Source: Tardibacter sp963781025
GTDB lineage: Bacteria > Pseudomonadota > Alphaproteobacteria > Sphingomonadales > Sphingomonadaceae
Assembly: GCA_963781025.1 (NCBI GenBank)
Contig: CAWADU010000003.1
Location: 1,798,001-1,862,000, forward strand
Direction: 5' to 3'
DNA length: 64,000 nucleotides
This document shows, one piece after another, positions 25,830 through 37,880 of the stretch. The notes beneath the pieces were generated by a model. It worked only from the letters and a program-made list of their open reading frames with translations. It ran no database searches and had not been told where the DNA came from. Made by a program: the position numbers and the translations under genes. Position 1 is the first letter of the stretch; each line of letters starts with the position of its first letter.

Positions 25830-28759
25830 GTGACCAAGCAATCAACCAGCATTTACCGTGTGCTTCTGCGCGGTGGTTCGGCATTGTCTGCTTTTGTCTT
25901 CATGGCGGCCGCAGACAATCCGGCTCAGGCACAGGAAGTGGCCCCAGCGGCGGCTCCAGCGGCGACGGTTCAAGCCGGCGCGCAAGACATCATCGTGGTC
26001 ACCGGGACGCGGATCGTCCGTCCCGATCTCGTATCCAGCAGTCCCGTTTCGGTGGTGACATCGGAAACGATCAAGCTGAAGGGCAAGCCCGGAGTTCGAA
26101 GAGTTCCTGCGCGATATCCCGCAGGCGGTGGCCTCCTGGGGCAGCGGCACCAACAACGGCAACGAGGGCGCGGCCAGAGTTGACCTTCGTGACCTGGGGC
26201 CGGAACGCACCCTGGTGCTGGTCGATGGCAAGCGCTTCGTGCCCTATGATTCCAACGGCATCGTCGATCTGAACATGATCCCGGCATCCTTGATCGACCG
26301 GGTCGAGGTGGTCACCGGCGGCGCATCGGCGGTCTACGGATCGGACGCGATCGCGGGCGTGGTCAACTTCATCATGAAAAGGGATTTCGAAGGGATCGAG
26401 GGTGACGCCCAATATGGCCTGACCGACAGGGGTGATGGCCGCACCAGCGTGTTGAGCCTGACGGCCGGCAAGAACTTTGGTGACGGCCGCGGCAACATCA
26501 CGATCAACGGCACCTACACCAAGCAGAAGGCCATCTATCAGGGAGACCGCAAATTCTCCAAAGATGCATTGGCGGCGGCGGATTTCAGTCCCGGCGGCAG
26601 CGCCACCAACGCGCCGGGCTTCGTCGATCTGGGGCCGGACGGCTTCCAGTTCACCGCCAATGGCGATCTGATCGATCTCGGCGCCAATCCGGACGCCTTC
26701 GAGCCGTTCAATTTTAACCCCTACAACCTGCTGCAGACGCCGCAGGAAAAATGGACCGCCACGGTCATCGGCCATTACGACATCACCGATAACGTGGAAT
26801 TCTACGGGCGCGGATCGTTCGCCAAGAGCAAGGTGACGACGATCGTCGCGCCGACGGGCACCTTCTTCTTCCCGTTTGACATCAACTATCTCGACAATCC
26901 GTTCCTCAGCAGTCAGGCGCGGGGCGTGCTGGCGGGATTCGACGTTGATGATCCTTCCACGCCGACCGTCAACGAGGCTGGCGACGGCATTGTCTCCGCG
27001 GGTTTGGGCCGTCGCCTGACCGAACTGGGCACGCGCGATTCGATCTATGAGAACAAGGCGTGGCAGGTTGTCGGCGGTTTCAAGGGCGATTTTTCCGAAA
27101 CCCTCCATTGGGAGGTTTTCGGCCAGTACGCCAAGACCAAGCGCAAGCAGGATTTCATCAACGACGTCGCCTATGATCGGCTGTTCCAGGCGGTCCAGGC
27201 GACGACCGACAGCAGCGGCAACATCGTTTGCACCGATCCGAGCAACAGCTGCGTCCCGGCCAACATCTTCGGCCCCGGCAATCTGAGCGAGGCGGCGGGA
27301 GACTTCGTCCGTCTCGATCTGCACGAGGACGATTTCGACCACGCAGTTCGTGACGGGCGGCTATCTTTCGGGCGACTTGCCGTTCAACGTACCCTTTGCC
27401 AGCAAGCCGGGCGCGTTCGTGGTCGGTGTCGAATACCGCAAGGAAAGCAGCAAGGCCCGGCCCGATGCGAACCTGATCGCCGGCAACAGCATCGGCTTTG
27501 GTTCATCGACCCCCATCGACGCACATTATGACGTGAAGGAAGCTTATGCCGAGCTGAAAATTCCGCTCGTCAACGATGTCTCGTTCGTCCAGGAACTCAA
27601 CTTGGAAGCCGGCGTCCGCTATGCCGACTACAAGAACAAGATCAAGACGTTGGGCGTCAGCAACAGCTTCTCCAACTGGAGCTGGAAGCTGGGCGGCGAC
27701 TGGAAGCCGATCGACGATCTTCGTATCCGCGTCATGTACCAGCGGGCGGTGCGCGCCCCGAACATCAACGAGATCGGGCAGCCGAAGACGCCGTCCACGG
27801 GCGATGCGACCTTCGATCCTTGCGCCGGTTCAAACCCGGTCGGAAACCCGACGCTGACCGCGCTTTGCATTGCCACCGGCGTGCCGCCGACGCAAATCGG
27901 CATTGTGGGTGCACCGATCGCGGGCCAGATCAACAACTTCATCGGCGGAAACCCCGATCTGGTGCCGGAAAAATCCTCGACATGGACGATCGGCGCCGTA
28001 TTCCAGCCGACCTTCCTCCCCGCATTCACCGCGACGGTCGATTTCTTCGACATCAAGGTGAACAACGCGATCCTCCAGATCCCGGAACAGTCGGTTCTGG
28101 ACATCTGCTATGGGATCGAACAGGACGCGGCCGGAGATTTCTGCACACTGATCGCGCGCAGCCCAACCGGCCGCCTCAATGGTGATACCACGGTCGGCGT
28201 CGACGTCAGCCGCCGCAACATCGGCATGCTCAAATCGCGAGGGATAGATTTCGCCGCCCAATATCGCCTCGATCTCGGCAATATCGGCAATCTTCGGTTT
28301 GCGATCAATGCCACCCGCCAGATCAGGAAAGATCTCCAGTTCGCCAGCCTTTTGCCGGTCAATCACTGCGCGGGCCTGGTCGGCAAAATCTGCCTGCGGC
28401 CAGATCCGAAATGGCGGTGGACGCAAACCACCACCTGGAGCAACGGCCCGGTCACGGTGCAGTTGCTGTGGCGCTATGTCGGCAAGCTGACCAATGATAC
28501 CGTCGGCTTCGGCACGGCCCTGCCGTCGGACTTCGTCGTGCCCAGGATCAAGGCGTTCAACTATTTCGATCTGTCGGGCATCTACGACGTGACCGAGAAC
28601 TTCTCGCTGCGGGGCGGCGTTTCCAACCTCTTCGACAAGAAGCCGCCAATCGTCGGCAACGACTATGGCGGCACGACCGAGAACAGCGGCAACACCTATC
28701 CGCAGACCTATGACACACTGGGCCGCGCGTTCTTCGTCGGCGCGACTGTCAAATTCTGA
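25830..28759 (+). CDS. TonB-dependent outer membrane receptor, frame broken by two single-base insertions
   Basis: Starts at GTG 25830 with a signal peptide ending near ADNPAQAQ, then a plug domain with IIVVTGTRI (TonB-box region), GERTLVLVDGKR-like ERTLVLVDGKRFVPYDSNG, and VEVVTGGASAVYGSDAIAGV. The barrel runs to a terminal FFVGATVKF with the C-terminal Phe typical of outer-membrane proteins. One extra G near 26091-26092 and one near 27337 split the frame; removing both gives a continuous 975-residue protein, a normal size for sphingomonad receptors. It would import a large substrate, perhaps a peptide, glycan or siderophore. A convergent TPR/beta-hydroxylase gene lies just downstream. It is either a pseudogene or, more likely, a working gene with sequencing errors. 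Confidence 0.9.
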
Positions 28760-28780
28760 TTGGGGTCAGGGAGAAGATCG

Positions 28781-28812
28781 GGGCGGGAGGCGACTCCCGC
28801 CCTTTTCTTTTT
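28781..28812 (+). terminator. Rho-independent terminator of the TonB receptor
   Basis: A perfect 9-bp stem GGGCGGGAG/CTCCCGCCC with a GCGA loop, followed by TTTTCTTTTT. It is 21 bases past the receptor stop and ends at the stop of the convergent gene. Confidence 0.93.
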
Positions 28813-30104
28813 CACAGGGTATCCGACCAGGAGACGCTACGGCCGTAATGCTCGTCGAACGCGTCGAGAGCGGTCGCGAACTGCCGCTGCTCCTCACCCG
28901 TCAGCAGCGGATTCCAGACATCGAAGATAAGGATGAAGCGCGGCCGGTCGCCGTCGTTCCATGCCTCATGCTCGATGGTGTCATCGAACACCCAGGCCCG
29001 GGCCGCCTCCCACGTCCGCGTTTCGGCGCCGACGCGAAAGCCGCAGTCAGGCGGCACGACGAGCGGCAAATGGACTGTGCTGCGGATATTGGTCACGCCG
29101 GTATGGGGCGGGATGCGCGTGCCGGGTTTCAGCAGCGAAAAAAAGGCGTTGGGGGCCCGGCCCGGAAGGCGCACCAGCGGCATCCTGTCGAGCAACGCAG
29201 CCGTGAGCGGGCATCTGGCGCAATGCGCTTCGTCCCGTTTGCCATGCCGCCACAGATGATAGGCGCCCCAGCGAGGTGAGTGGTTGAGCGCCGCCCATTG
29301 GTTGAGCGGCGTGCCCGGAGGATTTGCCACATAGGGCGTGAAATCGCCCTGGCCGTCGTCCTGCACGACGGCGAGCAGCTCGCCGGCGATCTGGTCCGTC
29401 GCCGCCTCCAGCGTGTCGAGCCATGGGACCAGGTCCCGGTCGAAAAAGGGAATGGCCGGGAGGCGCGGGACGGTAAGGAACGTGGGTTCGGCCACGTAAA
29501 TCCGCGACCGCCCCAGCATCGCGTCCATCGCCTCCCGGAAACGGAGGCTGTGCCCCAATGCTGCGTCCGACGCCTCGAGCCGGGTAGTGATCAGCGCGCC
29601 CAGCGCCCGGCAGTCCGCGTCGACCGCCTGCCGCGCCCGGTTCAGGGCGGGCTCGAACTTAGCTGATTTGCGCACGTCGTCGGGCGCGCAATCGAGAAAA
29701 TCCTTATAGACCCGCGCCGCCTCGCTCACCCGGCCTGCTTCTTCGAGCAGAACCGCTTTCTGGAACATGGCCTGGACAAAATAGGGATCGAGCGCGAGTG
29801 CCTCCTGATACTCGGCAAGGGCTGCGCTGGAATCGCCCGCCGCGCGCAGCGCGGACGCGAGGTTGAAACGGAGCGCGGGCTGGCCGGGCTCTTCGGCGAC
29901 GGCGGCCTTCAGCAGCGAACATGCGCGCACGGCATCGTTTTGCGCCAACGCCCAGTTGCCGACTGCGTTCAATGCCGCCGGATGGCGCGGCTCCACGCGC
30001 AGTATCTGTTCCCAGGCGGTGATGGCCGAGCGGCGGTCACCGGCGCGCGTGGCGCGTTCGGCGGCTTCGACAAGTTGCGCAATCGATGTGACACCGGTCG
30101 CCAT
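28812..30104 (-). CDS. TPR protein with C-terminal aspartyl/asparaginyl beta-hydroxylase domain
   Basis: A 430-residue protein. The first 165 or so residues are tetratricopeptide repeats (for example AITAWEQILRVEPRHPAALN, LRFNLASALRAAGDSSAALAEYQEALALDP). The C-terminal domain has PPHTGVTNIRSTVHLPLVVP and GFRVGAETRTW, then VFDDTIEHEAWNDGDRPRFI, which supply the iron-binding histidines and 2-oxoglutarate arginine of the aspartyl/asparaginyl beta-hydroxylase fold (cupin-type). It has no signal peptide, so it should be cytoplasmic. It is convergent with the TonB receptor and shares the region of its terminator. Pairs of this kind recur in sphingomonads and the true substrate is unknown. Confidence 0.85.
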   Translation of the reverse strand: MATGVTSIAQLVEAAERATRAGDRRSAITAWEQILRVEPRHPAALNAVGNWALAQNDAVRACSLLKAAVAEEPGQPALRFNLASALRAAGDSSAALAEYQEALALDPYFVQAMFQKAVLLEEAGRVSEAARVYKDFLDCAPDDVRKSAKFEPALNRARQAVDADCRALGALITTRLEASDAALGHSLRFREAMDAMLGRSRIYVAEPTFLTVPRLPAIPFFDRDLVPWLDTLEAATDQIAGELLAVVQDDGQGDFTPYVANPPGTPLNQWAALNHSPRWGAYHLWRHGKRDEAHCARCPLTAALLDRMPLVRLPGRAPNAFFSLLKPGTRIPPHTGVTNIRSTVHLPLVVPPDCGFRVGAETRTWEAARAWVFDDTIEHEAWNDGDRPRFILIFDVWNPLLTGEEQRQFATALDAFDEHYGRSVSWSDTL

Positions 30105-30173
30105 GGGGCGAGTCTCCCTTAAGCGAGAAGACTATAGCATCCGCATTTGCCCCGCCTCCAGCGGCGTCGCGCC

Positions 30174-32783
<2,610 letters not shown>

Positions 32784-32811
32784 AGCTCATATCCCCTTGT
32801 GGATGCGGCCG

Positions 32812-32839
32812 ATATGGTGTTGCCAAAGTGCAACACAAG
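32812..32839 (-). promoter_or_regulatory. Candidate RpoH (sigma-32) promoter of clpB
   Basis: Read on the minus strand, CTTG (32839-32836) is followed after about 17-18 bases by CACCATAT (32819-32812), a fair match to heat-shock promoter boxes. It sits some 30 bases ahead of the clpB ATG. The placement is right for this gene, but the -10 match is only partial. Confidence 0.4.
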
Positions 32840-33000
32840 TGTCGGTGCCGCGCCCGCCTTTTCAAAAAACGCCGATCGCCTTCGACGGTTCAGCATTGAT
32901 GCGCGTAATGCTATAAGGAGTCTTCCGTACTGTTGCGGCCGCGTACCCCGTCCATGCATTCTTCCGGCTCCACCGCCGGACTCTATCGGGGAGACAGACC

Positions 33001-33633
33001 ATGGCATATGTCGATTGGCGGATGCGCGGCCCGGAGATCGCCAACTGCAATTGCGCCTGGGGATGCCCCTGCCAGTTCGATGCGCTGCCCACGCACGGCA
33101 ATTGCCGGGCAATGACCGCGATGCATATCGACTCGGGGCATTTTGGCGACACACGTTTGGACGGACTTGGCTGGGTGGGGATGTTCTGCTGGCCGGGGGC
33201 GATCCATCATGGCGGCGGCGAGGCTTGCGTGGTCATCGACGAGCGCGCCGACGAAGCGCAACGCAGCGCCCTGCTGACGATATTGTCGGGCGGGGAGACC
33301 GAACCCGGCGCGACCATCTTCAACGTCTTTGCAACAGTCATCGACACGGTGCACGATCCCGTGTTCCTGCCGGTCACGTTCGATCTTGATCTCGATCGCC
33401 GCATCGGATCGGTCCGTGTGGACGGGTTGATCAAGACCGAGGTCGAGCCGATCCGCAATCCGGTTACCGGCGCGGAGCATCGGGTCCGCGTGAGCCTGCC
33501 CCATGGCTTTGAGTATCTCGAAGCCGAATATGCCAGCGGCGCGACCGAGGCCAACGGCCCGATACCATTGTCATGGAATACCACCCACGCGCATGTCGCG
33601 ATGCTGGATCTGTCCACGCGAGGCGCGGCCTGA
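33001..33633 (+). CDS. DUF1326-family protein
   Basis: A 210-residue cytoplasmic protein. Its N-terminus is cysteine-rich, NCNCAWGCPCQF with Cys16, Cys18, Cys22 and Cys24, plus Cys35, followed by the DUF1326 core (HIDSGHFGDTRLDGLGWVGM, TIFNVFATVIDTVHDPVF). The cysteine cluster could bind a metal. The gene overlaps the following DUF2182 gene by one base (TGATG), and these two families are often neighbours. No activity is known. It is divergent from clpB with about 217 bases between them. Confidence 0.85.
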   Translation: MAYVDWRMRGPEIANCNCAWGCPCQFDALPTHGNCRAMTAMHIDSGHFGDTRLDGLGWVGMFCWPGAIHHGGGEACVVIDERADEAQRSALLTILSGGETEPGATIFNVFATVIDTVHDPVFLPVTFDLDLDRRIGSVRVDGLIKTEVEPIRNPVTGAEHRVRVSLPHGFEYLEAEYASGATEANGPIPLSWNTTHAHVAMLDLSTRGAA

Positions 33634-34490
33634 TGACGGAAAGTCCCTTTCCCCGCCAGGGAGAGGGAAACAGCCCACAGCGGCGGCTCCCATCGGGATT
33701 CGATGCGGAGCGCGCGATTATCGGCTTCTGCCTCGTCCTTGCGGCGACACTCGCCTGGATCTGGTTGTGGCGACAGCACGCATTACCCGACATGGCCGGG
33801 ATGGAAATGACCGGGATGGACACGACCAGATCGGGTATGACCGGCATGGCCATTGCCGCATCACAGCCGCCGCTGGGCGCGATCTTCCTGATGTGGACGC
33901 TGATGATGGTCGCGATGATGCTGCCGTCCGCCATGCCGATGGTGCTGGTTCATGCCCGCCTGATGAAGGCGACGCCCGGTTCCTCAGCGATGCGGATTGC
34001 AACCACCGCCGTCTTTGCGCTCGCCTATCTGCTGGTTTGGGCGCTGGCTTCCCTTTCGGCGGCGCTGGCGCAGCGGTATCTGATCGACATCGGACTGGTA
34101 TCGAGCCGCACGCTGATGTTCGGCGATCCTGTCGCTGCCGGATGCCTGCTGATCGCAGCCGGATTCTATCAACTCACTCCGCTCAAGCGCCGGTGCCTGG
34201 AACGGTGCCGCGCGCCGCTATCCTTCCTGATGCGGGGATGGCGGCCCGACATGGCGGGCGCGCTCCGGCTGGGCCTCCGCCACGGCCTGTACTGCCTGGG
34301 GTGCTGCTGGTTGCTGATGACGCTGCTTTTCGTCGGCGGGGTAATGAACCTCGGCTGGGTGGTGCTGCTCGCCTTCATCGTCCTCGCCGAAAAACTGCTA
34401 CCGGGCGGCCGCGTCGTCGCGCTCGCGGTCGGGATTGTCGCGATCGTCACCGGCATCGTTTTCGCCGCGCGTGGCTTTGGAGCCATATAG
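33633..34490 (+). CDS. DUF2182-family membrane protein, methionine-rich
   Basis: Start chosen at ATG 33633, which overlaps the DUF1326 stop; this gives 285 residues. A first helix (about residues 28-48) is followed by a methionine-rich segment (about residues 54-72, MAGMEMTGMDTTRSGMTGM) and MWTLMMVAMMLPSAMPM in the second helix. Later helices include the HGLYCLGCCWLLM motif, the DUF2182 signature. Methionine and cysteine clusters in a membrane protein suggest binding of Cu(I) or another soft metal, which is inference. The coupled DUF1326 partner is also cysteine-rich. Confidence 0.85.
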   Translation: MTESPFPRQGEGNSPQRRLPSGFDAERAIIGFCLVLAATLAWIWLWRQHALPDMAGMEMTGMDTTRSGMTGMAIAASQPPLGAIFLMWTLMMVAMMLPSAMPMVLVHARLMKATPGSSAMRIATTAVFALAYLLVWALASLSAALAQRYLIDIGLVSSRTLMFGDPVAAGCLLIAAGFYQLTPLKRRCLERCRAPLSFLMRGWRPDMAGALRLGLRHGLYCLGCCWLLMTLLFVGGVMNLGWVVLLAFIVLAEKLLPGGRVVALAVGIVAIVTGIVFAARGFGAI

Positions 34491-34590
34491 ATTGCGTGCC
34501 TCGGCCGACTTTCGGGACAACTTGGGGAGATGACGGCGCCGGTGTGGCCGGTTATGGTCCGCCCTGTGCGTTTGTCGAAAGGAACTGCCG

Positions 34591-37455
34591 GTGGCCAAAT
34601 GGTTGCATTCTCTGGGAATTGCGCTTGCGCTTCTTGCCCTGCCCCAGATGGCCGCTGCAGCCCCCCGTCAGAAGCCCGCCCCGGTCGCCAACCTGGTCAA
34701 GACCGTCGACATTCCGCACGAGCAGTTCACCCTGCCCAACGGCCTGCGGGTGATCGTGTCGACCGACCGCAAGGCGCCCGTGGTCGCCGTGTCGGTCTGG
34801 TATCACATCGGCTCCAAGAACGAGCCAAAGGGCAAGACCGGCTTTGCCCATCTGTTCGAACATTTGATGTTCAATGGCTCCGAAAACGCCGATGGCGAGT
34901 TCTTCGTGCCGCTCGAAAACGTCGGGGCCACCGACTATAACGGCACGACCTGGTTCGACCGCACCAACTATTTCGAAACCGTGCCGACCGGCGCGCTCGA
35001 CCTCGCGCTGTTTCTTGAATCGGACCGCATGGGCCATTTGCTCGGCGCGGTGACGCAAGAAAAGCTCGATAACCAGCGCAACGTCGTCCAGAACGAGAAG
35101 CGCCAGGGCGATAACCAGCCGTTCGGGCTGGTCGAATATGCCCAGCTCGCCGCGCTTTTCCCCGGAGAACATCCCTATCGCCATTCGACGATCGGATCGA
35201 TGGCCGATCTCGATGCCGCCAGCCTTGCCGATGTGAAGGGCTGGTTCCGCGCCCATTACGGACCCAACAACGCGGTTCTGGTGCTGGCCGGCGATATCGA
35301 TGCCGCCACGGCAAGGCCGCTCGTTGAAAAATATTTCGGCGACATCCCGCGCGGCCCCGACCAGACGCCGGTCGATGCGCCGGTCCCCACGCTGAAGGAA
35401 GCTGTCGACCAGGTGATGAAAGACAAGGTCGCGACGACCCGGCTCTATCGCATGTGGGTGGTGCCCGGCCTGACCGATCCCGACCTCGTCAAGCTTGACG
35501 TGACGGCATCGGTCCTCGGCGGGCTCGCCTCCTCGCGGCTGGACAACGCACTGGTCAAGAAGCAGCAGCTTGCGGTCGCCGTATCGGCGGGCATCGAGCC
35601 GTTCGAAAAGGTCAGCCTGTTTGAGGTGCAGGCCGATGTGAAGCCAGGTGTAGACCCTGCCGCCGCCGCAAAGGAGCTCGACCGGCTGATTGCCGATCTG
35701 GTGAAGAACGGGCCGACAGCGGACGAAGTGCGGCGTGTCGCCACCACCGAGATCGCCGGGCGAATCGCAGGACTGGAACAGGTCGGCGGGTTTGGCGGCA
35801 AGGCGGTGACGCTGGCCGAAGGCATGATCTACGCGAACGATCCGGATTTCTACAAAAGGCAGCTCGCAGAATATGCCGCCGCCACCCCTTCGACCGTGAA
35901 GGCGGCTGCGGAGAAATGGCTTTCGCGACCCGTCTATCGCCTGATGGTTCAACCCGGCGAGCGAGACACCGCAGACATCGCGGCGGGCGGCAGCGTCGGC
36001 GTGCGACCCCGCTACTACAGGGATCCCAAGGCTGGCGGGGCCCCGGCGCCAGCCACGCCTGCCCCAAAAGCGCCTCCGCAGAATCCCGCCGCGCCGAAGC
36101 GCTCCATGCCCCAGGTGCAGCCGGTTGCCGACCTTCAATGGCCGGCTGTCGAGCGCGCCAAGCTTTCGAACGGCATCGAGGTTGTATTTGCCCGCCGTTC
36201 GACCGTGCCGACCGTCCGGCTTTCGATGTCCTTCGATGCGGGCCATGCGGCCGACGACAAGGCCAAGCTCGGCACCCATGCCCTGATGCTCGCGCTGCTC
36301 GACGAAGGAACGAAAACGCGCGGTTCAATCGCCATTGCCGAAGAGCAGGAGCGGCTGGGCGCGACGATTGCCGCGGCTGCAAACATGGACCGCACCGATG
36401 TGTCCTTGTTCGCCCTGAAGCCCAATCTGGAACCATCGGTCGCGCTTTGGGCCGACATCATACGAAACCCGGCCTTCGCCACAGCTGAGGTGGAGCGTGT
36501 GCGCGGCCAGCAGCTTGCGTCGATCCAATCGGAAAAAACCCAGCCCTCGGGGCTCGCATTACGCGAACTGCCGCCGCTGCTCTACGGCACGGCGCATCCT
36601 TACGGCGTTCCTTTTACCGGCAGCGGCACCGAAGCGGGCGTGAAGGCCGTGACCCCGGGCGATCTGGCCGGTTTCCATCGCCGCTGGCTGCGGCCCGATA
36701 ATGCAACTATCTTCGCGGTCGGCGACACGTCTCTCGCCGAGTTGACACCGATCCTTGAAAAGTCCTTCGGCGACTGGAAAGCGCCGGCCGATCCCAGGCC
36801 CAGGAAGCTGTTCCGGATGGACAAGATGGCGCGGCCGTCGCGCATCGTCCTGATCGACCGGGCCGGGCCGCAATCGCTGATCCTGGCGGGCGAGACGCTG
36901 GGCGTGACCGGAATGGACGATCCCCTCACCCTCATCACCGCCAATGAAGTGCTTGGCGGCAGCTTCGTTTCGCGTCTCAACATGGACTTGCGCGAGGCGA
37001 AGGGCTGGTCCTACGGCGTCAGCACCCAGGTGCGGATGGTGAAGGAAACCATTCCTTTCCTTCTGTTCGCGCCCGTCCAAACCGACCGCACCGGCGAATC
37101 CGTGAAGGCGATGATCGGCGACATGAACAACTTCCTGACCGTCAGCGGCGTCAACGAAGAGGAATTGCAGCGCACGATCAACAATCAGGTTCGCTCACTG
37201 CCCGGCAGCTTCGAAACCTCGGCAGACCTGCTTGGCGCGGTCGAACGCAACGCCACCTTCGGGCGGCCGGACGATTATTATGTCAAGCTCGCGGACCGCT
37301 ACCGGGCGATGAAGGCGGCCGATCTCGATGCCGCCGCCCGCCAATCCCTGCGGCCGGACCGCATGATCTGGGTAATCGTAGGCGATGCCGCGAAGGTGGC
37401 CCCTCAGCTCCAGCCGCTCGGCCTGCCGGTGGAAGTGCGGAAGGTGGAAAAATAG
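34591..37455 (+). CDS. M16-family (insulinase/pitrilysin-like) zinc peptidase
   Basis: A 954-residue protein starting at GTG 34591 with a clear signal peptide (LGIALALLALPQMAAAA), so it is exported. Two M16 halves are present. The first carries the inverted zinc motif HLFEH (residues 87-91) after GKTGFA, with the distal glutamate expected in the EKRQGDNQPFG region; the second half (from about residue 500, after a proline/alanine-rich linker) lacks HxxEH and is the usual inactive partner domain (GTHALMLALLDEGTKTRGS). Such peptidases degrade peptides in the periplasm. It has its own leader of about 100 bases. Confidence 0.9.
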   Translation: MAKWLHSLGIALALLALPQMAAAAPRQKPAPVANLVKTVDIPHEQFTLPNGLRVIVSTDRKAPVVAVSVWYHIGSKNEPKGKTGFAHLFEHLMFNGSENADGEFFVPLENVGATDYNGTTWFDRTNYFETVPTGALDLALFLESDRMGHLLGAVTQEKLDNQRNVVQNEKRQGDNQPFGLVEYAQLAALFPGEHPYRHSTIGSMADLDAASLADVKGWFRAHYGPNNAVLVLAGDIDAATARPLVEKYFGDIPRGPDQTPVDAPVPTLKEAVDQVMKDKVATTRLYRMWVVPGLTDPDLVKLDVTASVLGGLASSRLDNALVKKQQLAVAVSAGIEPFEKVSLFEVQADVKPGVDPAAAAKELDRLIADLVKNGPTADEVRRVATTEIAGRIAGLEQVGGFGGKAVTLAEGMIYANDPDFYKRQLAEYAAATPSTVKAAAEKWLSRPVYRLMVQPGERDTADIAAGGSVGVRPRYYRDPKAGGAPAPATPAPKAPPQNPAAPKRSMPQVQPVADLQWPAVERAKLSNGIEVVFARRSTVPTVRLSMSFDAGHAADDKAKLGTHALMLALLDEGTKTRGSIAIAEEQERLGATIAAAANMDRTDVSLFALKPNLEPSVALWADIIRNPAFATAEVERVRGQQLASIQSEKTQPSGLALRELPPLLYGTAHPYGVPFTGSGTEAGVKAVTPGDLAGFHRRWLRPDNATIFAVGDTSLAELTPILEKSFGDWKAPADPRPRKLFRMDKMARPSRIVLIDRAGPQSLILAGETLGVTGMDDPLTLITANEVLGGSFVSRLNMDLREAKGWSYGVSTQVRMVKETIPFLLFAPVQTDRTGESVKAMIGDMNNFLTVSGVNEEELQRTINNQVRSLPGSFETSADLLGAVERNATFGRPDDYYVKLADRYRAMKAADLDAAARQSLRPDRMIWVIVGDAAKVAPQLQPLGLPVEVRKVEK

Positions 37456-37698
37456 CGCCCGCCGCCGGCTGCACCGATCTACTAAAATGGCCCAGGGCAG
37501 AGTGACAGGCTGGGGCGCAGGAAGCGTTTGGCGCCGAGAGATCGCGGACGGGCGTGAGCCGCGAGAGCGTACGCGGGGAAGGCTCCATGGGAGCAGGGTA
37601 ATAACACGCTAGAGCTTGGAAGCCGCCGCTCCTCCGAAGGGAATGGCCGATCCCGCGACCACCTCGCGATGGTCGCTAAGTTCCTATGACATCTTAGG
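37456..37698 (+). other. Intergenic stretch left of the island boundary
   Basis: About 243 bases after the M16 gene, up to the 50-bp tRNA-Gly repeat. I find no gene and no RNA that I recognise here. It would have been the region downstream of tRNA-Gly before insertion of the island. Confidence 0.5.
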
Positions 37699-37748
37699 AA
37701 AACTGGAGCGGGCGAAGGGATTCGAACCCTCGACCCCAACCTTGGCAA
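37699..37748. repeat. attL: 50-bp copy of the tRNA-Gly(GCC) 3' end
   Basis: Identical over 50 bases to 50813-50862. It starts with AAAACTGGAGCGGGCG and ends with CTTGGCAA, covering CCA, acceptor 3' strand, T arm, variable region and part of the anticodon arm. After it, the left copy departs from the tRNA (AATTGCAGG instead of GGTTGTGC), so it is not a functional tRNA. Confidence 0.93.
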
Positions 37749-37880
37749 AATTGCAGGAGCCCTTTTCCGGCCTACCCCACACTACGCCATAGTTCGACAT
37801 AAATACTTGAATATCATGTTTTAATTACCCCATCCCTACGCTAGAATGATCCGCGACAGAACCGTGAATTTCAGTTTCGC

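Noticed and set aside
34552..36279. 575-codon open frame antisense to the M16 peptidase
   Set aside because: Same case: the peptidase on the other strand has clear zinc motifs, a signal peptide and normal length.
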